A DNA stretch of 64,000 nt from Bacteroidota bacterium (GCA_023422835.1 JAFAGI010000020.1:1-64000), one strand, 5' to 3'. Numbered from the stretch's first letter, positions 8,357 through 16,865 are shown. The notes: generated from the letters alone by a model not told the origin. Numbers and translations are program-made.

Positions 8357-8859
8357 TGCAACAGTATAAAGACTTTGAAACAGAAGATCTGGAAAAACGC
8401 AGGCAGGACGCCATGTGTGTAAATGAAAGTAAACAGCATACCCAATGGTACAGCTATTTTACATATTTATTATTAGGTACCTTCTTCGGTATTGTACTGG
8501 TGAAAGGTGAGATCGTAAGCTGGTTCCGCATACAGGAAATGTTCAGGCTGCAATCTTTTCACATGTACGGTGTAATCGGTTCGGCAGTTATGGTAGGCAT
8601 ACTGTCTGTTTACCTGATTAAAAAATACAACATCAAAACCATCAGCGGAGAAAAGATTGTATTAACGCCAAAAAAGTTCAACAAAGGCCAGGTATACGGA
8701 GGCTTGCTGTTTGGCTTCGGCTGGGCTATGACAGGCGCTTGCCCGGGACCATTGTTTGCGCAAATAGGTACCGGCGCTACAGTTATCATTGTTACCTTAC
8801 TCAGTGCAATTGCAGGCACATGGGTATACGGAAAATACAGGGAAAGGCTTCCGCATTAA
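8356..8859 (+). CDS. YeeE/YedE family transporter, second half
   Basis: 167-aa membrane protein with the second-half signature GACPGPLFAQIG near residue 130 and about 4 hydrophobic segments. The start is ATG 8356, one base overlapping the stop of the first half; a longer in-frame extension from 8269 lies inside the first-half gene. The two halves probably assemble as one thiosulfate or sulfur-compound carrier. The N-terminus is soluble and charged, with one cysteine (about residue 18). Confidence 0.85.
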   Translation: MQQYKDFETEDLEKRRQDAMCVNESKQHTQWYSYFTYLLLGTFFGIVLVKGEIVSWFRIQEMFRLQSFHMYGVIGSAVMVGILSVYLIKKYNIKTISGEKIVLTPKKFNKGQVYGGLLFGFGWAMTGACPGPLFAQIGTGATVIIVTLLSAIAGTWVYGKYRERLPH

Positions 8860-8869
8860 TTTTTACGGT

Positions 8870-9355
8870 ATGATAATTAAAGCTACTATTGCAGACATTC
8901 CTGCCATACAACAGATAGCCTGTAAAACCTGGCCTGAAACCTATGGAGGCATCCTATCTCAGGAGCAAATCGACTACATGCTACAATGGATGTATGATGC
9001 AGCATTTATCCAACAACAAATGCTCGAGGGACATCAATTTTATCTTTTGAAAGAGACCAGCGAAGCAACCGGTTTTATTGATGTACAGATGATATCCGCA
9101 ACCGAAACGAAACTGCACAAGATCTATCTGTTACCTGCTATGCAGGGTAAAGGCTATGGGCAATTGCTGATCAATAAGGCAAAAGCATTTGCGGCAGCGC
9201 ATCATGCCGAAACATTGATTTTAAACGTAAACAGGCATAATAATGCATTAGGATTTTACCAAAAAAACGGCTTTGTAATTATCGAAGAAAAGGATATTCC
9301 GATAGGTAACGGCTATTTTATGAACGATTATATCCTGGAATGGAAGGTTAAATAA
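8870..9355 (+). CDS. GNAT family N-acetyltransferase
   Basis: 161 aa. The acetyl-CoA binding loop QGKGYGQLLI lies at about residues 91-100, and the C-terminal strand-helix motif NNALGFYQKNGF fits GNAT enzymes. The start is ATG 8870, 10 nt past the transporter stop; the longer frame from 8789 lies inside that gene. The substrate is unknown. It may be transcribed with the sulfur operon, but nothing in the sequence ties it to sulfur chemistry. Confidence 0.88.
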   Translation: MIIKATIADIPAIQQIACKTWPETYGGILSQEQIDYMLQWMYDAAFIQQQMLEGHQFYLLKETSEATGFIDVQMISATETKLHKIYLLPAMQGKGYGQLLINKAKAFAAAHHAETLILNVNRHNNALGFYQKNGFVIIEEKDIPIGNGYFMNDYILEWKVK

Positions 9356-9361
9356 CAGCAG

Positions 9362-9919
9362 CTATTCAATGCTGCTCAATTTTAAATACCCGATATGCAA
9401 TTCATCAGCTACTCCATCGTCCGAAGGCGTAATTACAAGGCGGTATTGCTGTTTCTGATGCTGCGGTAATATGTCCTGTACATTCAGAACTTCATCAATA
9501 TCTACACCATATTTATCATCTATATGTGAGGCGCCGCCTTTATCTGAAGTACTGAAAGTTTTATAGAAGGCAGTATTTTTGGCAGCAGCCACGGCCCCGG
9601 AGATGGACGCGCACACATGCAATAATTTATAATGATACTCTTCAAAATCTCCTTGCCGGTAACCTCCTAAATTTATAAAGTAAAGATTTACATCCTTCCC
9701 GTCTACAGGCGTGCGTTCTTCAACAGCAATGGAGAAGCCGTTGACAATATTTACTTCGCGCCAGGCGTCAATATGGATTTTACCATTCGCTTCCGACCAG
9801 AATTTTTTTATTTCGGGTACAATTTCACTAAGCGTTCTTCCTATGCAGAAAAACACATCATGTTGCTCTGTGTGCCTGTTTGCAGGTGTACACCCAAGGA
9901 TAAGGTAGAACAGCTTCAT
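9362..9919 (-). CDS. DUF1543 domain-containing protein
   Basis: 185 aa beginning MKLFYLILGCTP, the usual start of DUF1543 proteins, with a second repeat-like half near residues 95-185. Function unknown. It converges on the GNAT gene with a gap of only 6 nt. Its start codon directly abuts a degenerate copy of the leader element described at 40-45 kb; the sense leader ends in TATATAC and then ATG. Confidence 0.85.
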   Translation of the reverse strand: MKLFYLILGCTPANRHTEQHDVFFCIGRTLSEIVPEIKKFWSEANGKIHIDAWREVNIVNGFSIAVEERTPVDGKDVNLYFINLGGYRQGDFEEYHYKLLHVCASISGAVAAAKNTAFYKTFSTSDKGGASHIDDKYGVDIDEVLNVQDILPQHQKQQYRLVITPSDDGVADELHIGYLKLSSIE

Positions 9920-9980
9920 GTATATATTTTCCAGTTCGCCGCTCTGCGGCTAGTTTTATTTGTCCAATGGAATTACTTGT
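9920..9980 (-). repeat. Leader element copy E (partial, degenerate)
   Basis: On the plus strand it reads gtatatattttcc, then the hairpin GCCGC-tct-GCGGC (9938-9950), then a stretch ending ccaatggaattac. This follows the copy at 45066-45182 (same hairpin, then gcatggaataacc) segment by segment, and like that copy it starts exactly at the CAT of a minus-strand gene. The far stem half seen in the other copies is not recognisable. Confidence 0.5.
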
Positions 9981-10046
9981 AGTGCACTTCGTTTCGCCAA
10001 ATATACTTTACAGTTGGTTAGAAGTATACTCATGGCGCATTTGATC

Positions 10047-10193
10047 TTATTGCCGGGGAAAGATCTGGTCAACAGCGCCGCTGATCATCGGGAATTTTTC
10101 TTTTACATACTCTGCAATAACGTTTACCGCCTGCTTAGCCTGCGCTTCTGTAAGCGCTGCTTCTTTTATAAGTTTATCTATTAACTCCTGCAT
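10047..10193 (-). CDS. Small helical protein, 48 aa
   Basis: An unlisted short frame starting at the ATG at 10193, 5 nt after the esterase stop, and ending at TAA 10049-10047. The protein begins MQELIDKLIKEAALTEAQAK and ends IFPRQ. It is an amphipathic, alanine- and lysine-rich helical protein with no membrane segment. Spacing suggests translation in an operon with the esterase. I recall similar short proteins in this phylum but cannot name a family. Confidence 0.6.
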   Translation of the reverse strand: MQELIDKLIKEAALTEAQAKQAVNVIAEYVKEKFPMISGAVDQIFPRQ

Positions 10194-10198
10194 GTTTA

Positions 10199-11029
10199 TT
10201 AATTTTTATGATTGTTTTTATCAAAATATTTTTTGAGATAATACATCTGGTAGCCTATAGCATTGTTCCAGTAGTTCCAGTCGTGTTTACCCGGCCTTTC
10301 AGTGTAGTCGTGAGCAATCTTTAATTCATTCAGTGATTGGTGCAATATCCTGTTTACGCCAATAAAAAAATCATCCACGCCACAGTCTATGGCTATTTGT
10401 AGTTCATTGTCGGCAAGTGCTGTATGCGCCAGGTATTGCACGGTATGGGCTACCCATCTGTTTTTATTGCTTGCATATTCGCCAAGCAATAAGGGCAGGC
10501 CCCAGTTGTTTGGGAATGGCGTGAAATCCACACCGGCGCTCAGCGCTACACAAGCGCCGTACACTTCTTTATGTTTTATGGCAAGATACATAGCGCCGTG
10601 CCCACCCATACTCAGCCCTGCAATAGCGCGGCCGCTACGGTTCTGAATGGTACGGTAGTTTTTATCTATGTAGTTTGTTACTTCCTTGGCCACATGCGTT
10701 TCATATTTCGATTCGGGCAACTGTGGCGCATCTAAATACCAGCTTGCTTTTCCGCCATCAGGGCACACTACAATCATTCCCGTTTCGTCAACAGATTTAA
10801 TAAGGTCGGGTGCTTTAAGCACCCACTCTCGAAAAGAACCGCCATGGCCGTGCAGTAGGTATAACACCGGAAACTTTCGTGCATTTTTACTATAGGTATC
10901 GGGAGTAATTATCACACAGGAAATATGTTTCTGCATGGCAGCGCTGTAAATGTTTAGAGTATCTACCTTTGCAGCAGTTGCGGCAAATGCTGTAAAGCAG
11001 GATATAATTATAATGAAGGTCTTACGCAT
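10199..11029 (-). CDS. Secreted esterase of the esterase D / S-formylglutathione hydrolase type
   Basis: 276 aa with a signal peptide (first ~19 residues, ending TAA-K). The alpha/beta-hydrolase core shows LHGHGG (oxyanion region), the nucleophile elbow GLSMGG (near residue 140) and the catalytic histidine in GKHDW. Family members cleave short acyl or feruloyl esters. The start codon lies 7 nt from the nusG terminator hairpin. The gene replaces the rplK gene that normally follows nusG. Confidence 0.87.
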   Translation of the reverse strand: MRKTFIIIISCFTAFAATAAKVDTLNIYSAAMQKHISCVIITPDTYSKNARKFPVLYLLHGHGGSFREWVLKAPDLIKSVDETGMIVVCPDGGKASWYLDAPQLPESKYETHVAKEVTNYIDKNYRTIQNRSGRAIAGLSMGGHGAMYLAIKHKEVYGACVALSAGVDFTPFPNNWGLPLLLGEYASNKNRWVAHTVQYLAHTALADNELQIAIDCGVDDFFIGVNRILHQSLNELKIAHDYTERPGKHDWNYWNNAIGYQMYYLKKYFDKNNHKN

Positions 11030-11058
11030 AAAAAAGTCTCTGTAGTTTTTACAGAGAC
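11030..11058 (-). terminator. Rho-independent terminator after nusG
   Basis: GTCTCTGT (11036-11043) pairs perfectly with ACAGAGAC (11051-11058) around a 7-nt loop. Reading the minus strand, the hairpin is followed by six T residues. It ends the tRNA-tuf-secE-nusG transcription unit immediately before the esterase start codon. Confidence 0.88.
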
Positions 11059-11087
11059 AAATATAAAATGTTTTTTTAGTATTATGC

Positions 11088-11666
11088 TTAGCTTACTTTT
11101 TCAACCTGGATGTAATTGAGCTCTACAGGGGTTGAGCGGCCAAATATCTTCACGGTTACTTTCAGTTTTTTCTTGTCTTCGTTTACCTCTTCAATCACAC
11201 CGTTGAAATCGTTGAACGGGCCTTCAATGATCTTGATAGTTTCACCCACAATGAAAGGTTCGCTGATCACTACACCCTGGTCGTTCATTTCATCTACTCT
11301 GCCCAGCATTTTGTTTACTTCGGCTTTGCGCAGGGAAATAATGTTTCCTTTGCTTCCTTTGCCATCTGTAAGAAAATGCATGATGTCTGTAATGCCTGTA
11401 ATATGCACTACAATGTCATCGGTAAGTTTGCCGTCTGCTACTTCCATCATTACATAACCCGGGTAGTAGTTTTTTTCGCGCATTACTTTTTTACCATTCT
11501 GTACGCGAAACACTTTTTCCATGGGCAAAAAAACCTGTTTAATGATATCTGTCCATTCATTGCGCACAATATCTTTATCAAGGTATTCTTTTACTTTCTT
11601 TTCCTTACCACTTACCACACGCAACACATACCATTTGGTGTCTTCTTTTTGAACTTCTTCTGCCAT
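11088..11666 (-). CDS. nusG: Transcription termination/antitermination factor NusG
   Basis: 192 aa. The N-terminal NGN domain begins near WYVLRVVSGKEKKV; a C-terminal KOW domain contains GETIKIIEGPFNDFNGV (about 135-152). NusG binds the RNA polymerase clamp and couples transcription to Rho or the ribosome. It lies 21 nt after secE in the usual order. It is followed by a terminator rather than rplK. Confidence 0.97.
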   Translation of the reverse strand: MAEEVQKEDTKWYVLRVVSGKEKKVKEYLDKDIVRNEWTDIIKQVFLPMEKVFRVQNGKKVMREKNYYPGYVMMEVADGKLTDDIVVHITGITDIMHFLTDGKGSKGNIISLRKAEVNKMLGRVDEMNDQGVVISEPFIVGETIKIIEGPFNDFNGVIEEVNEDKKKLKVTVKIFGRSTPVELNYIQVEKVS

Positions 11667-11687
11667 TTCGCGATTTTTTTTATCTCT

Positions 11688-11879
11688 TTAAAACAGAGAA
11701 TAGATAAAATTAAGAGCCCCACTGCTAATAAAGTCCATGAGCCATACAACAAGCGTGATGATGATTGTAGCAACTAAAACGATGATAGTAGATTGCTGCA
11801 AATTATTCCATGTGGGCCATGTAACTTTTTGCGTCAACTCATGATAGGAGTCTCTAACGTAATTCGTGAACTTACTCAT
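11688..11879 (-). CDS. secE: Preprotein translocase subunit SecE
   Basis: 63 aa, the usual length for single-span bacterial SecE. It has the amphipathic segment ELTQKVTWPTWNNLQQSTI followed by one transmembrane helix (about 30-50). SecE stabilises SecY in the translocon. It sits between tRNA-Trp and nusG, the common bacterial arrangement. Confidence 0.96.
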   Translation of the reverse strand: MSKFTNYVRDSYHELTQKVTWPTWNNLQQSTIIVLVATIIITLVVWLMDFISSGALNFIYSLF

Positions 11880-11912
11880 CTTAATTTTTAAATGAATTTA
11901 TAACTTCATTTG

Positions 11913-11983
11913 CACGGGCACTAGGATTCGAACCCAGATCAAAGGTTTTGGAGACCCGTATGCTACCATTGCACCATGCCCGT
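11913..11983 (-). tRNA. tRNA-Trp (anticodon CCA)
   Basis: 71 nt on the minus strand. The 7-bp acceptor stem ACGGGCA/TGCCCGT, the T-loop GTTCGAATC and the anticodon loop with CCA are all readable. No CCA tail is encoded. It lies between tuf and secE. Confidence 0.97.
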
Positions 11984-12003
11984 AAAAAAATTGTAGTACA
12001 AAG

Positions 12004-12040
12004 TACAAAGTACTCAGACGTATTGCCCAAGTACTTTGTA
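12004..12040. repeat. 11-bp inverted repeat in the tuf to tRNA-Trp spacer
   Basis: TACAAAGTACT (12004-12014) and AGTACTTTGTA (12030-12040) are perfect complements around a 15-nt loop. The adjacent spacer holds further GTAC-centred units, including agtacaaagtac and a run of three TAGTACC/T-like units at 12083-12104. The hairpin may act in processing or attenuation between tuf and tRNA-Trp; function not shown. Confidence 0.6.
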
Positions 12041-12105
12041 ATATGTAAGAACCTTTGTAACTCAATACTTATTATTCTCTTAGTACTTAGTACCTAGTAC
12101 CTGTA

Positions 12106-13293
12106 CTATTTTAAAATCTCCGTAACCTGTCCTGCGCCTACTGTACGTCCGCCTTCACGAATAGCGAATTTAAGACCTTTTTCCATAGCGATAGGCTGGA
12201 TAAGTTTTACATTCAGGTTGATGTTATCGCCCGGCATTACCATTTCAGTACCTTCAGGAAGTGTTACTTCACCAGTTACGTCAGTTGTACGGAAATAGAA
12301 CTGAGGACGGTATTTGTTGAAGAATGGGGTGTGGCGTCCGCCTTCTTCTTTAGAAAGTACGTAAACTTCACCGTTGAATTCAGTATGAGGAGTGATAGAT
12401 TTTGGTTTACAGATTACCATACCGCGGCGGATATCTTTTTTCTCAATACCGCGCAACAGGATGCCTGCGTTATCACCTGCCTGACCTTCGTCCAATAATT
12501 TTTTAAACATTTCTACACCAGTACAAGTTGATTGTAAAGGCTCATCCATTAAACCAACGATCTCAACCGGCTCACCCACTTTGATGATACCTCTTTCGAT
12601 ACGTCCTGTAGCCACTGTACCACGACCAGTGATGGTGAATACGTCTTCTACGGACATAAGGAACGGAAGGTCAACAGCTCTTGGAGGCAAAGGAATGTAC
12701 TCATCCACAGCTTTCATCAATTCTTCTACACCAGGCACCCATTTTTCGTCGCCTGCCAATGCACCTGCTGCAGAACCCTGGATGATGGGAGTATTATCGC
12801 CATCAAACCCGTAAGAAGATAAAAGATCTCTGATTTCCATTTCAACCAAGTCTAATAATTCCGGATCGTCAACCAAATCAACTTTATTCATAAACACAAC
12901 GATACGGGGAACACCTACCTGGCGAGCCAAAAGAATGTGTTCTTTAGTCTGAGGCATTGGACCGTCTGTAGCAGCAACCACAAGAATAGCACCATCCATT
13001 TGAGCAGCACCGGTAATCATATTTTTTACGTAGTCAGCGTGACCGGGACAGTCAACGTGTGCATAGTGACGGCTAGCTGTTTGATATTCTACGTGTGCAG
13101 TATTGATAGTGATACCTCTTTCTTTTTCTTCAGGAGCGCCATCAATATCATCATATTTCCTGATTTCTGAAAGACCCTGCTTAGCCAAAACAGTAGTGAT
13201 AGCAGCAGTTAGTGTGGTCTTACCATGGTCAACGTGACCTATAGTACCAATGTTTACGTGGGGCTTATCCCTCTTAAAGGTTTCTTTTGACAT
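12106..13293 (-). CDS. tuf: Elongation factor Tu
   Basis: 395-aa GTPase that delivers aminoacyl-tRNA to the ribosome. G motifs seen: GHVDHGKT (G1), DCPGH (G3), NKVD (G4) and GSA (G5), followed by beta-barrel domains 2 and 3. I start at ATG 13293 ([14 protein letters not shown]), the family start. The upstream in-frame extension to 13359 runs through the tRNA spacer and is not coding. The gene lies downstream of tRNA-Thr(GGT), as tufB does in E. coli. Confidence 0.98.
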   Translation of the reverse strand: MSKETFKRDKPHVNIGTIGHVDHGKTTLTAAITTVLAKQGLSEIRKYDDIDGAPEEKERGITINTAHVEYQTASRHYAHVDCPGHADYVKNMITGAAQMDGAILVVAATDGPMPQTKEHILLARQVGVPRIVVFMNKVDLVDDPELLDLVEMEIRDLLSSYGFDGDNTPIIQGSAAGALAGDEKWVPGVEELMKAVDEYIPLPPRAVDLPFLMSVEDVFTITGRGTVATGRIERGIIKVGEPVEIVGLMDEPLQSTCTGVEMFKKLLDEGQAGDNAGILLRGIEKKDIRRGMVICKPKSITPHTEFNGEVYVLSKEEGGRHTPFFNKYRPQFYFRTTDVTGEVTLPEGTEMVMPGDNINLNVKLIQPIAMEKGLKFAIREGGRTVGAGQVTEILK

Positions 13294-13410
13294 TTTTATC
13301 GGTTTTTTGTTGTGGTTTTTAAAATGTAACAGTCTACAGTCACATCGACCACAGACCATATTTAAATATATTTTTTTGTTGTCACCGGAATTCGCTTCTT
13401 AAACAGTGTG

Positions 13411-13482
<72 letters not shown>

Positions 13483-13572
13483 TTTTACAAAGTTATTGTG
13501 TCAGTGGAAAAGTTTTTTTTGAACAACGTTGCGAATATACAAAATTTCATTTGTATTCTTTGCATTGTTGGC

Positions 13573-13648
13573 GATGAAATATCCTTTCATTTACAACTAA
13601 CGGATCCGCTGAAAGAATCCGGCTCTTAGCTTTCTGGGATATTTCATC
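13573..13648. repeat. 12-bp inverted repeat between tRNA-Gly and tRNA-Thr
   Basis: GATGAAATATCC (13573-13584) and GGATATTTCATC (13637-13648) are perfect complements. The interior holds a smaller CGGATCCG palindrome. In the minus-strand precursor RNA this would form a long hairpin in the 197-nt spacer between two tRNAs. Confidence 0.65.
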
Positions 13649-13679
13649 AAAAACATGTTTTTCGATGACAACCTTTGAG

Positions 13680-13752
13680 AGCGGAAGACGAGTCTCGAAC
13701 TCGCAACCTATAGCTTGGAAGGCTATCGCTCTACCAATTGAGCTACTTCCGC
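13680..13752 (-). tRNA. tRNA-Gly (anticodon TCC)
   Basis: 73 nt. Acceptor GCGGAAG/CTTCCGC, anticodon stem ATAGC/GCTAT and anticodon TCC. Confidence 0.97.
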
Positions 13753-13759
13753 GTTGTTG

Positions 13760-13842
13760 TGGGCAGGAGTGGATTCGAACCACTGAAGTCGAAAGACAGC
13801 GGATTTACAGTCCGCCCCATTTGGCCGCTCTGGAACCTGCCC
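13760..13842 (-). tRNA. tRNA-Tyr (anticodon GTA)
   Basis: 83 nt, class II with a long variable arm. Acceptor GGGCAGG/CCTGCCC, anticodon stem GCGGA/TCCGC and anticodon GTA. Confidence 0.97.
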
Positions 13843-13854
13843 CTACATTACCGG

Positions 13855-13927
13855 AGCCGAAGACGGGAGTCGAACCTGCGACCTACTGATTACAAATCAG
13901 TTGCTCTACCAACTGAGCTACTTCGGC
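13855..13927 (-). tRNA. tRNA-Thr (anticodon TGT)
   Basis: 73 nt. Acceptor GCCGAAG/CTTCGGC, anticodon stem CTGAT/ATCAG and anticodon TGT. It is the first gene of the tRNA-tuf-secE-nusG unit. Confidence 0.97.
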
Positions 13928-13961
13928 TAAAAAAAAGAACTATTCCCATAATTTGGGATTG

Positions 13962-13991
13962 CAAAGTTAAAAGAAAAGTTCATTTATCAAA
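13962..13991 (-). promoter_or_regulatory. Promoter of the tRNA-tuf-secE-nusG operon
   Basis: On the minus strand, TTTG (complement of 13988-13991) is followed after 18 nt by TAACTTTG (complement of 13962-13969), an exact match to TAnnTTTG. The start point would be near 13955, about 28 nt before tRNA-Thr(TGT), with a small CCCA/TGGG hairpin in the leader. No comparable promoter was seen directly before tuf. Confidence 0.75.
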
Positions 13992-14022
13992 ATTTTTTTA
14001 ATCTCTTTTTTGAAATTAGGGC

Positions 14023-14059
14023 AAAAATTAAAGCTGCCTGTATCGAGGCAGCTTTAATT
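14023..14059 (-). terminator. Rho-independent terminator after hpf
   Basis: A perfect 14-bp stem, AATTAAAGCTGCCT (14026-14039) with AGGCAGCTTTAATT (14046-14059), and a 6-nt loop. On the minus strand it is followed by further T residues. It separates hpf from the downstream tRNA promoter. Confidence 0.9.
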
Positions 14060-14081
14060 AAACTAATGTTTGCCTGAAATG

Positions 14082-14387
14082 TTATGCCCGTAAAGCCATT
14101 TTCTGTTTTTTACGTTTTATTTGGGTAGCCATTGAATCCAGCGCCAGGTCAAATGACTCTTCAAAAGATTTGGAAGTAGATTTCACGAAATAGCTTTGCC
14201 TGGGCACATGTATGGCTATCTCCACCGTTTTATCCTTAATAGCATGTACCACGTTGTCAAGCTTCAGATATACATCTGTCTTAATAATACTGTCATGAAA
14301 AGTGTTCAGCTTATCAATTTTCCGGTTCACATAATCAAGTAATTTGGCATCTGCATTAAAACGCACAGTTTGGATGTTCACGTTCAT
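14082..14387 (-). CDS. hpf: Ribosome hibernation-promoting factor, short form
   Basis: 101 aa in the HPF/RaiA fold. The N-terminus MNVNIQTVRFNADAKLLDYV and the central VDI-type segment TVEIAIHVPRQ fit the family. The short length without the C-terminal dimerisation domain matches the short HPF form. It binds the small subunit in stationary phase. A strong terminator follows, so it is probably monocistronic. Confidence 0.9.
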   Translation of the reverse strand: MNVNIQTVRFNADAKLLDYVNRKIDKLNTFHDSIIKTDVYLKLDNVVHAIKDKTVEIAIHVPRQSYFVKSTSKSFEESFDLALDSMATQIKRKKQKMALRA

Positions 14388-14517
14388 AGCTTATTCATTT
14401 TTTAGTTAGCAATTGGTTTTTTAGATCCCTTTTATAGAGTTAAGGTACAACTTTTTTACTACTAAAATCACAGCCAAAAAATATTAAAAGCATTATAACA
14501 GAATGGCTAAAAATTAA

Positions 14518-15594
14518 CTAAAGCCCTATCAGTTCAAAGTCGGCAGCGAGCGCCGTTAAGGCTGCGCTTAGCCTGTGTTGATGCGTATCTGTAATAAATA
14601 CCTGCGTGTGCGCATGTAAACATATGAGCTCTAGCAGGTTGCCCATTCTGTTCTCATCCAGCTTTTCAAAAACATCGTCCAGCAGAAGGATGGGCGTGTT
14701 TGGCATTTTGCCTTTTAAATAAAAAAATTCTGCCAGTCGCATGGCAAATAACAGGCTTTTGCGCTGGCCTTGCGAAGCAATATTCTTAAACTGATCACCG
14801 TCCATCAGAAACAATATATCGTCTTTATGTATACCGGTGTTTGTCCTTTGCAACAGCAGGTCTTTGCTCCTACTTTCCCGCAACAGTTCTGCAAAACGTT
14901 TGTCAGTGTGAAGCTGCGAGTGATAGCTTACAGACATGTTATCATCCCTGTCTGCTATTGTATTGTACTGTTTAATGGCTTCCGGAATTATTTCGCTGAA
15001 AAACACGGCTCTTTTACTGTATATTTTTTCACCTGCATCTGCCAGTTGTGCATCAAAGATCTCCAGTAAGCTATCGTCTGTGAAACCCGCATCTGCGGAA
15101 TTTTTCAACAGGCTGTTTCTCTGTTGCAACACCTTGTTGTAACGAATAAGCTGCTGCAAATATCCGGCATCACACTGCGAGAGGATAGTATCTGTAAACC
15201 TGCGTCTTTCCTCGCTTGTTCCTGTCACCAGTTGTACATCATCGGGAGCGATCATCACGCAGGGGTATTTACCCAGGTGCGCTGAAAATTTTTTGTACTG
15301 TTCCTGGCCAGCATAAAATTCCTTCTTTCCAGTTTCGCGGTAAACGCAGGCAACCCGGCTCCCGTCTTGCATGACGCCTTCAATCCTGAAGCCTTCGTAT
15401 CCCTGCCTTACACTCCTGGCATCAGGACGCGAGAAATAGCTTTTCGTAAAACAGAGGTAGTAAATGCCGTCCAGCAGGTTGGTCTTGCCGCTACCGTTTT
15501 CTCCGTATATGCCTACAATTTTTTTATGGAAATTAAACTTTTGAAAGTCGTAATTCCGGAAACGTGTAAAAGCAATTTCGGAAAGCAGGTTCAT
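14518..15594 (-). CDS. recF: DNA replication and repair protein RecF
   Basis: 358-aa SMC-like ATPase. Walker A is GENGSGKTN (about 31-39), the signature-type segment SQGQRKSLLFAMRLAE is near residue 275, and Walker B ILLLDDVFEKLD is near 300. RecF helps load RecA at gaps with RecO and RecR. It is divergent from pdhA. The neighbours dnaA, dnaN and gyrB are absent here, which is usual for this phylum. Confidence 0.95.
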   Translation of the reverse strand: MNLLSEIAFTRFRNYDFQKFNFHKKIVGIYGENGSGKTNLLDGIYYLCFTKSYFSRPDARSVRQGYEGFRIEGVMQDGSRVACVYRETGKKEFYAGQEQYKKFSAHLGKYPCVMIAPDDVQLVTGTSEERRRFTDTILSQCDAGYLQQLIRYNKVLQQRNSLLKNSADAGFTDDSLLEIFDAQLADAGEKIYSKRAVFFSEIIPEAIKQYNTIADRDDNMSVSYHSQLHTDKRFAELLRESRSKDLLLQRTNTGIHKDDILFLMDGDQFKNIASQGQRKSLLFAMRLAEFFYLKGKMPNTPILLLDDVFEKLDENRMGNLLELICLHAHTQVFITDTHQHRLSAALTALAADFELIGL

Positions 15595-15644
15595 GCAGGC
15601 AAAAGTCTGTAAAAATATTGATAATGAAAAGTAGTGATGGGCAA

Positions 15645-15710
15645 ATGGGTGAGATGTGAAAAGTGAGCTGTGGAAAGGTGAAAGGTGAAAAGTTGCGAGA
15701 TACTATAATA
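15645..15710. repeat. Purine-rich imperfect GTGAAAAG-type repeat
   Basis: The recF-pdhA spacer holds short variants of gtgagatgtgaaaagtgag, followed by gtggaaaggtgaaaggtg. A related sequence appears in inverted orientation at 54418-54443. No gene or hairpin is evident. Confidence 0.45.
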
Positions 15711-15793
15711 TGTAATCTTTAATTTTTACCACAACACTCCACAATTAAACAAATCCACAACTACACAGCCATAACTCCACAGCCTTCCTTTGT

Positions 15794-15825
15794 TTTGATT
15801 TTTGCGCAAATATTACTTACATTTG
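15794..15825 (+). promoter_or_regulatory. pdhA promoter
   Basis: TTTG (15794-15797), a 20-nt spacer, then TACATTTG (15818-15825) match both Bacteroidota promoter boxes. The start point would be near 15831, about 20 nt before the GTG start codon. Confidence 0.7.
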
Positions 15826-15851
15826 CTCCCTAAAATATAAATTTATATCGC

Positions 15852-16853
15852 GTGGCAACAGAACAAAAATACACCAAAGAAACCTACTTATACTGGTATG
15901 AGCTAATGCAGCTTATACGCCAGTTTGAGTTAAAAGCTGAAGAAAAATATAAAATGGCCGGAAAAATACGCGGATTTTTCCACGCCTATGTGGGGCAGGA
16001 AGCTATTGCTGCCGGTTGTATGACGGCAACCAGGCAGGAAGACCCTTTCATTACCGCTTATCGCGACCACGGCCTTGGCCTGGCAAAAGGCATGTCTGCC
16101 AACGCATGTATGGCTGAACTGTATGGTAAAGAAACCGGCTGCGCCAAAGGCAAGGGCGGAAGCATGCACTTCTTCAGCAAAGAGCATTATTTCTTCGGCG
16201 GCCACGGTATTGTGGGCGCACAGATAGGCGTAGGCGCAGGCCTTGCATTTGCAGAGCAGTACAAAGGCACAGACAATGTAACATTGGTTTTCTTCGGCGA
16301 TGGCGCTGCACGCCAGGGTATACTGCATGAAACATTTAACATGGCTATGCTGTGGAACCTGCCCGTAGTATTCATCTGTGAAAACAACCATTATGCAATG
16401 GGTACTTCCGTACAAAGAACTTCTAATGTAGTAGATATTTATAAAATAGCTGATGCTTACGATATGCCGGGCGATAAAGTAGACGGCATGACTCCTGAAA
16501 CCGTTCACGAGGCAGTAGCGCGCGCCGTAAAAAGAGCCAGGGAGAAAGGCGGCCCTACTTTACTGGAAATTAAAACCTACCGCTACAAAGGACACTCTAT
16601 TTCCGATCCGGGTAAATACCGCACTAAAGATGAACTGGAAAAATACAAAAGCCAGGATCCTATTCAGCGCGTATTAGCTACCATTAAGGATAATAATTTT
16701 GCTACAGATGAAGAGATACAAGCAATTGATCAGAAGATCAATGACATTGTAGAAGAAAGCGTGAAGTTTGCTGAAGAAAGCGCATTCCCTTCTGAAAGCG
16801 AACTGCTGAAAGATGTATATGTAGATCCAAATTACGAATTCATTGTAGATTAA
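15852..16853 (+). CDS. pdhA: Pyruvate dehydrogenase E1 component subunit alpha
   Basis: 333 aa. The thiamine diphosphate motif is visible as GDGAARQG (about 155-162) followed by NNHYAMGT (about 181-188). E1 alpha with E1 beta decarboxylates pyruvate and passes the acetyl group to E2. The phosphorylation-loop region YRYKGHSISDPGKYR is conserved. The start is GTG 15852 (MATEQKYTKE), placed by the promoter and by N-terminal family length. E1 beta is not in the window; a strong terminator follows directly. Confidence 0.94.
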   Translation: MATEQKYTKETYLYWYELMQLIRQFELKAEEKYKMAGKIRGFFHAYVGQEAIAAGCMTATRQEDPFITAYRDHGLGLAKGMSANACMAELYGKETGCAKGKGGSMHFFSKEHYFFGGHGIVGAQIGVGAGLAFAEQYKGTDNVTLVFFGDGAARQGILHETFNMAMLWNLPVVFICENNHYAMGTSVQRTSNVVDIYKIADAYDMPGDKVDGMTPETVHEAVARAVKRAREKGGPTLLEIKTYRYKGHSISDPGKYRTKDELEKYKSQDPIQRVLATIKDNNFATDEEIQAIDQKINDIVEESVKFAEESAFPSESELLKDVYVDPNYEFIVD

Positions 16854-16865
16854 TGATAATTTAAA

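Noticed and set aside
13547..14001. Frames on both strands across the tRNA cluster (e.g. plus-strand 13665-13889 and 13738-14001)
   Set aside because: They are translations of tRNA genes; such conceptual proteins are a known annotation artefact.
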